Source: CAXXOK01 sp001604115 (GTDB lineage: Bacteria > Bacillota > Clostridia > Christensenellales > Aristaeellaceae). Taken from it: a stretch of DNA of 64,000 nt. The notes beneath the pieces were generated by a model. The model searched no databases and was not told the DNA's origin. It was given only the letters and a program-made list of their open reading frames with translations. Positions 61,272 through 64,000 of the stretch are shown here, one piece after another. Position numbers and translations under genes: made by a program. Location of the stretch: NCBI GenBank assembly GCA_034928535.1, contig JAYFOV010000022.1:155938-219937 (forward strand), written 5' to 3'. Every line of letters starts with the position of its first letter. The first letter of the stretch is position 1.

Positions 61272-62269
61272 CTCGCCAAGCGATCCTGGCGGATACCATA
61301 ACCTTTCGGGACAAGGCACGCGGCGTACTCTCCGGTTTGGCCATCGGGGATTCTTTCGGCGATGCTTCCCGGCATCCGGATAATCAAATGGCCTATGGCT
61401 TTACAGCGGATTTTAACAAAGGCGCCAGTTGGTCCACGGATGATACTGAGTTTGCCATGCTCACCGCACACATCCTGCTCGGCTGCCAAGGGGAATTGAC
61501 CTCCGAAGATGTTGTGGATGCTTGGCTACAGCACGTTTGCACGCATGACGAGCTCAAGCGCGGCGGTGCGAGCGAGCATGAGGCCTCCATCAATCTGCGG
61601 CGGGGCTTGCGGCCGCCCCTGACGGGACGGTATAATGCCTATAGCCATTCCGATGGGGCCGCCATGCGCATCGCCCCGATCGGAATCCTGTGCGCGGGCA
61701 ACGTCCAAGCAGCAAAGGCCATGGCAAAGATCGATGCCGAAATCAGCCATGACCGGGAAGGCATCTGGGGCGCACAGGCCGTGGCCGCTGCCGTGGCTGC
61801 CGCTATGGCGGATGCGTCCATGGATGAGATCTGGGCGGCGGCAATGAGCGCCATCCCAGAGGATACATGGTTCCGTTATGCCATGGAAACCGCCGATACA
61901 ATCATCCGGGAAGCAAACGGCGATTTTCTCTCCGCATGGATGCCATTGCACGACCGGCTCTGGACCAGCTACAAAGCCGCCGTGAGCGAGGCAGTAGTGC
62001 AAGCCTTTGCAGTGCTCAGGCTCATGCATGACGATTTTCGCAAGGGCGTGATCCTGGCTGGTAACTTCGGCCGGGATGCGGATACCATCGGTGCAATCTG
62101 CGGAGCGGTGCTCGGTGCGCGCTACGGCGCCAAAGGCATTCCCGCCAAGTGGATCGATAAGACGCGATTCCCTACCGGTACATGCCTTGCCTTTACTAAA
62201 GGACTGGATGTGCTGGATGTTGCGAATCGGCTTGCGGATATTGCCCTATCCGGTAAAATGAGCTTGTAA
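61265..62269 (+). CDS. ADP-ribosylglycohydrolase family protein
   Basis: A 334-residue ARH domain only. LSGLAIGDSFGDASRHPDNQ, ASWSTDDTEFAMLTAHILL (metal-binding S-T-D-D-T), SHSDGAAMRIAPIGIL and NFGRDADTIGAICGAVLGARYG (late D-x-D) are complete, closer to bona fide ADP-ribosylglycohydrolases than the upstream gene. AAGGAG precedes ATG 61265 by 10 bases. The two ARH proteins share the fold but little else, so they probably act on successive or different glycosidic bonds. Confidence 0.92.
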   Translation: MLTRQAILADTITFRDKARGVLSGLAIGDSFGDASRHPDNQMAYGFTADFNKGASWSTDDTEFAMLTAHILLGCQGELTSEDVVDAWLQHVCTHDELKRGGASEHEASINLRRGLRPPLTGRYNAYSHSDGAAMRIAPIGILCAGNVQAAKAMAKIDAEISHDREGIWGAQAVAAAVAAAMADASMDEIWAAAMSAIPEDTWFRYAMETADTIIREANGDFLSAWMPLHDRLWTSYKAAVSEAVVQAFAVLRLMHDDFRKGVILAGNFGRDADTIGAICGAVLGARYGAKGIPAKWIDKTRFPTGTCLAFTKGLDVLDVANRLADIALSGKMSL

Positions 62270-62281
62270 GGTGGCGAGCAC

Positions 62282-62956
62282 ATGACAGTCAAACTCCAAC
62301 CCGTTCGGGACGAGCGGCTTAGCGATAAGGTCGCCCAACAGTTGGTGCAAGCCATCCGCTCCGGCTCACTCTGTATTGGCGATAAGCTTCCGCCTGAAGC
62401 GCAACTGGCTGAGCAACTGGGTATCAGCCGTGGTATTTTGCGGGAAGCGCTCACCGTGCTGGAAGTGCGCGGCTACCTTCAACGCTCGCCCAAAGGCGGC
62501 ACCGTGATCAAGAGCGATAAGGAAGGCGATCTGGCCAACAATTTGGCTACTCAACTCCGCAAGGCCACTTACTTGGATTTGCTGGAGTTTCGGGAAGCCA
62601 TGGAATGCCGTATCGTGGAAAAAGTGATTGATAATGCAACCCCGGAGCAGCTGCACGCCCTGCAAGCCATGCTGGACGCGCCGCCGCAAGGCCCTGGCTC
62701 TGTAGATTATTATTTTCACTATCGTTTGGCGGAACTCTCCGGCAATGTGCTGTTCTCGTCTTTCATCGATACGTACTATGATGTGATTGATGAAATCCGT
62801 CAGGTCAGCCTGCAAACCGGTTCCCGTGCGGAAGCCATTTACCTGGAGCATACCAACATACTGACAGCGCTGCACGCACGGGACAAAACAGCCGCCAAGA
62901 AAGCCGTACGGCAGCATCTCAAGGCCGTGACGCTGTCCGTTCAGCGGAATCTATAA
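62282..62956 (+). CDS. GntR-family regulator, FadR subfamily
   Basis: A 224-residue protein. Winged HTH (residues 8-75; EAQLAEQLGISRGILREALT and RGYLQRSPKGGTVI) and an all-helical FCD effector domain (LLEFREAMECRIVE, HYRLAELSGN, EHTNILTALHARDKTAA) with typical metal-binding Asp/His positions. AAGGTGG precedes the ATG by 7 bases. Last gene of the ARH operon. The dyad AATAGTTTAACTATT at 53964, with GT-N3-AC, is its likely target. Confidence 0.93.
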   Translation: MTVKLQPVRDERLSDKVAQQLVQAIRSGSLCIGDKLPPEAQLAEQLGISRGILREALTVLEVRGYLQRSPKGGTVIKSDKEGDLANNLATQLRKATYLDLLEFREAMECRIVEKVIDNATPEQLHALQAMLDAPPQGPGSVDYYFHYRLAELSGNVLFSSFIDTYYDVIDEIRQVSLQTGSRAEAIYLEHTNILTALHARDKTAAKKAVRQHLKAVTLSVQRNL

Positions 62957-63007
62957 CCTTTCTGCCATACGTGGATATGCGTGGTATTCACGGGTCACAT
63001 ATTGATA

Positions 63008-63043
63008 GCGTGAAGCCCCAGCTTATGAGCTGGGGCTTCACGC
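63008..63043. repeat. Palindromic repeat, copy 1
   Basis: Perfect 16-bp inverted repeat GCGTGAAGCCCCAGCT with loop TATG. Shares GAAGCCCCAGCT with copy 2. No U-run, so not a classical terminator, although it follows the GntR gene. Confidence 0.75.
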
Positions 63044-63195
63044 TGCCCTGGGGAGGCTTTTGCGCTGCAGTCATGCGCTTGGGAGAAAGTCACTCGCTCG
63101 TTTCATGCGCTGTAACACATACTATATGTATCCCATGCCAGGCTCTTGAAAGGCTATGCATGAAAATTGGTGCCGAATCATTGACAAATCAATAA

Positions 63196-63229
63196 CGCGA
63201 AGCCCCAGCTCAAGAGCCGGGACTTCGCG
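63196..63229. repeat. Palindromic repeat, copy 2
   Basis: CGCGAAGCCCCAGCT, loop CAAG, then a complementary arm with two mismatches ending CTTCGCG. Same layout as copy 1, about 190 bases away. Confidence 0.65.
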
Positions 63230-63302
63230 CCTTGCTGGTCACCCCATGCCATGGGCATTGCCGTTGAATGCCCACTCATAGATGCAATCCATAACTACAT
63301 GG

Positions 63303-63839
63303 TTACTTGCGTTTTTTGCTGAGCACATCAAATGCCACAGCCATCAGCAAAACAAAACCTTTGATGGCTTGTTGCCAGTCGATGGAGATGCCCATGATGG
63401 ACATACCATTGTTCAGCACGCCCATGATGAGGCCACCTACGATGCAACCAAACACCGTGCCAATGCCACCGCTGGCGGATGCACCGCCAATGTAGCAGCT
63501 GGCGATCGCGTCCAGCTCAAAGTTCACGCCTGCTTTGGGCGTTGCGGCATTCAAACGTCCAGCAAACACAATGCCTGCTACCGCAGAAAGCACACCCATA
63601 TTCACATAGACCCAGAAGAACACGCGCTTGGTATTGATACCGGACAGGCGCGCCGCTTTTTCATTGCCGCCAAAGGCGTAAATATGGCGACCCACGGTAG
63701 TCTTGTTGGTCACAAACGAATAAAGCAGGATCAGCACACCCAGCAACACCAGCACCGTAGGAATGCCGCGGTAGTCGTTCAGCCACCAGGTAAAGAGATT
63801 CAAGATCACACTGATAACCACAATTTTCACTGCCAGCAT
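63303..63839 (-). pseudogene. C-terminal half of an MmsB/XylH-type sugar ABC permease (5'-truncated)
   Basis: About 178 residues from ATG 63839 (LAVKIVVISVILNLFTWWLN). GRHIYAFGGNEKAARLSGI, FAGRLNAATPKAG, ELDAIASCYIGGASASGGIG and GISIDWQQAIKGFVLL match the second half of multiple-sugar permeases of the MmsB/GguB group, which are normally near 390 residues. The frame stays open to 63974, but that part is not permease: its first codon is the -35 box of a promoter. No ribosome site lies near 63839. Most likely a gene fragment left by deletion or rearrangement; a misassembly is also possible. Confidence 0.7.
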
Positions 63840-63945
63840 CAGCGGTGAGGTCACCTGGAAGTGGTCTGCCCCCGATTGTTGTGCCAAAACGAGAGTTAGT
63901 AAATGCCGACTTTCGGCATGAAAACCTTTGTTACTGCTTGGCAGT

Positions 63946-63974
63946 ATCGTAACGGAATCCGGCTTGGCTGTCAA
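63946..63974 (-). promoter_or_regulatory. Consensus promoter abutting the truncated permease
   Basis: On the minus strand TTGACA (63969-63974), exactly 17 bases, TACGAT (63946-63951). The first ATG after it (63919), 5 bases past AAAGG, opens only seven codons (MPKVGIY, stop). Confidence 0.75.
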
Positions 63975-64000
63975 GGGCGGCGAAGCCGTTCATTTTACCC

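Larger units (their letters stand above)
62957..63302. other. 346-base intergenic region with paired palindromic repeats
   Basis: Holds two related hairpin elements (63008-63043 and 63196-63229) and no gene. Confidence 0.6.

Noticed and set aside
1..64000. CRISPR arrays, prophage, insertion sequences, rRNA genes
   Set aside because: No regularly spaced direct repeats, transposase or integrase motifs, or rRNA-like sequence were found anywhere in the window.

Overview
The window looks like one chromosomal contig of a free-living, high-GC (mid-50s %) Bacillota, most like an uncultured Clostridia or Christensenellales-type gut or anaerobic-reactor bacterium. This is inferred from strong AGGAGG-type ribosome sites with frequent GTG/TTG starts, YitT, LplABC-type sugar transport, DUF4387, SH3b-repeat secreted proteins, c-di-GMP receptors with substrate-binding heads, and standard TTGACA-N17-TATAAT promoters. 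There is no rRNA, phage, transposase or CRISPR array. One tRNA (Trp) is present.

Layout. 1-2.2 kb: a DinB-type polymerase (cut by the window edge) and a C39-like papain-fold protein. 2.7-18.2 kb: a minus-strand catabolic block of fifteen genes. In transcription order these are a cupin, a KDPG-type aldolase with VOC tail, a FucI/AraA-like protein, a five-gene Liv-type ABC importer, an IlvD/Edd dehydratase, a LacI regulator, an Old-Yellow-Enzyme reductase, a Zn alcohol dehydrogenase, an SDR and a FrdA-like flavoprotein. Copies of the palindrome TGCAATCGATTGCA lie at each internal transcription start and tie the block into one LacI regulon. The gene set implies import of a small carboxylate or sugar acid, oxidation, dehydration, reduction of unsaturated intermediates and aldol cleavage to pyruvate.

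18.5-38.4 kb is mostly signalling: a small unknown protein, three c-di-GMP proteins, a run of AHSA1/VOC/PhnB-like small proteins, an orphan oligopeptide-binding protein, tRNA-Trp, YitT, a two-gene operon of a receiver-like protein and an SPFH/zinc-ribbon protein, a DMT exporter, a zinc-ribbon membrane protein, and a vWA / PP2C / Ser-Thr kinase triad of the TerY-P type.

38.8-50.5 kb: a DUF308 membrane protein, a WecE-like sugar aminotransferase on its own promoter, an operon of an N-formylglutamate-amidohydrolase-like enzyme with two RimK-type ATP-grasp ligases, an AraC/GyrI-like regulator, a GNAT acetyltransferase with membrane tail, a 1078-residue secreted SH3b/Ig-like repeat protein, and a divergent Crp/Fnr regulator and dicluster ferredoxin.

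50.7-53.8 kb: a secreted protein with four LTxxQ-like repeats followed by an OmpR/HisKA two-component system. 54.0-63.0 kb: a plus-strand operon of AtuA/DUF1446, DUF4387, two Lpl-type permeases, a binding protein, two ADP-ribosylglycohydrolase-fold enzymes and a FadR-type GntR regulator. It is driven by a consensus promoter whose -35 overlaps a perfect GT-N3-AC palindrome. The window ends with two related palindromic repeats and the C-terminal half of an MmsB/XylH-type sugar permease that has lost its 5' half.
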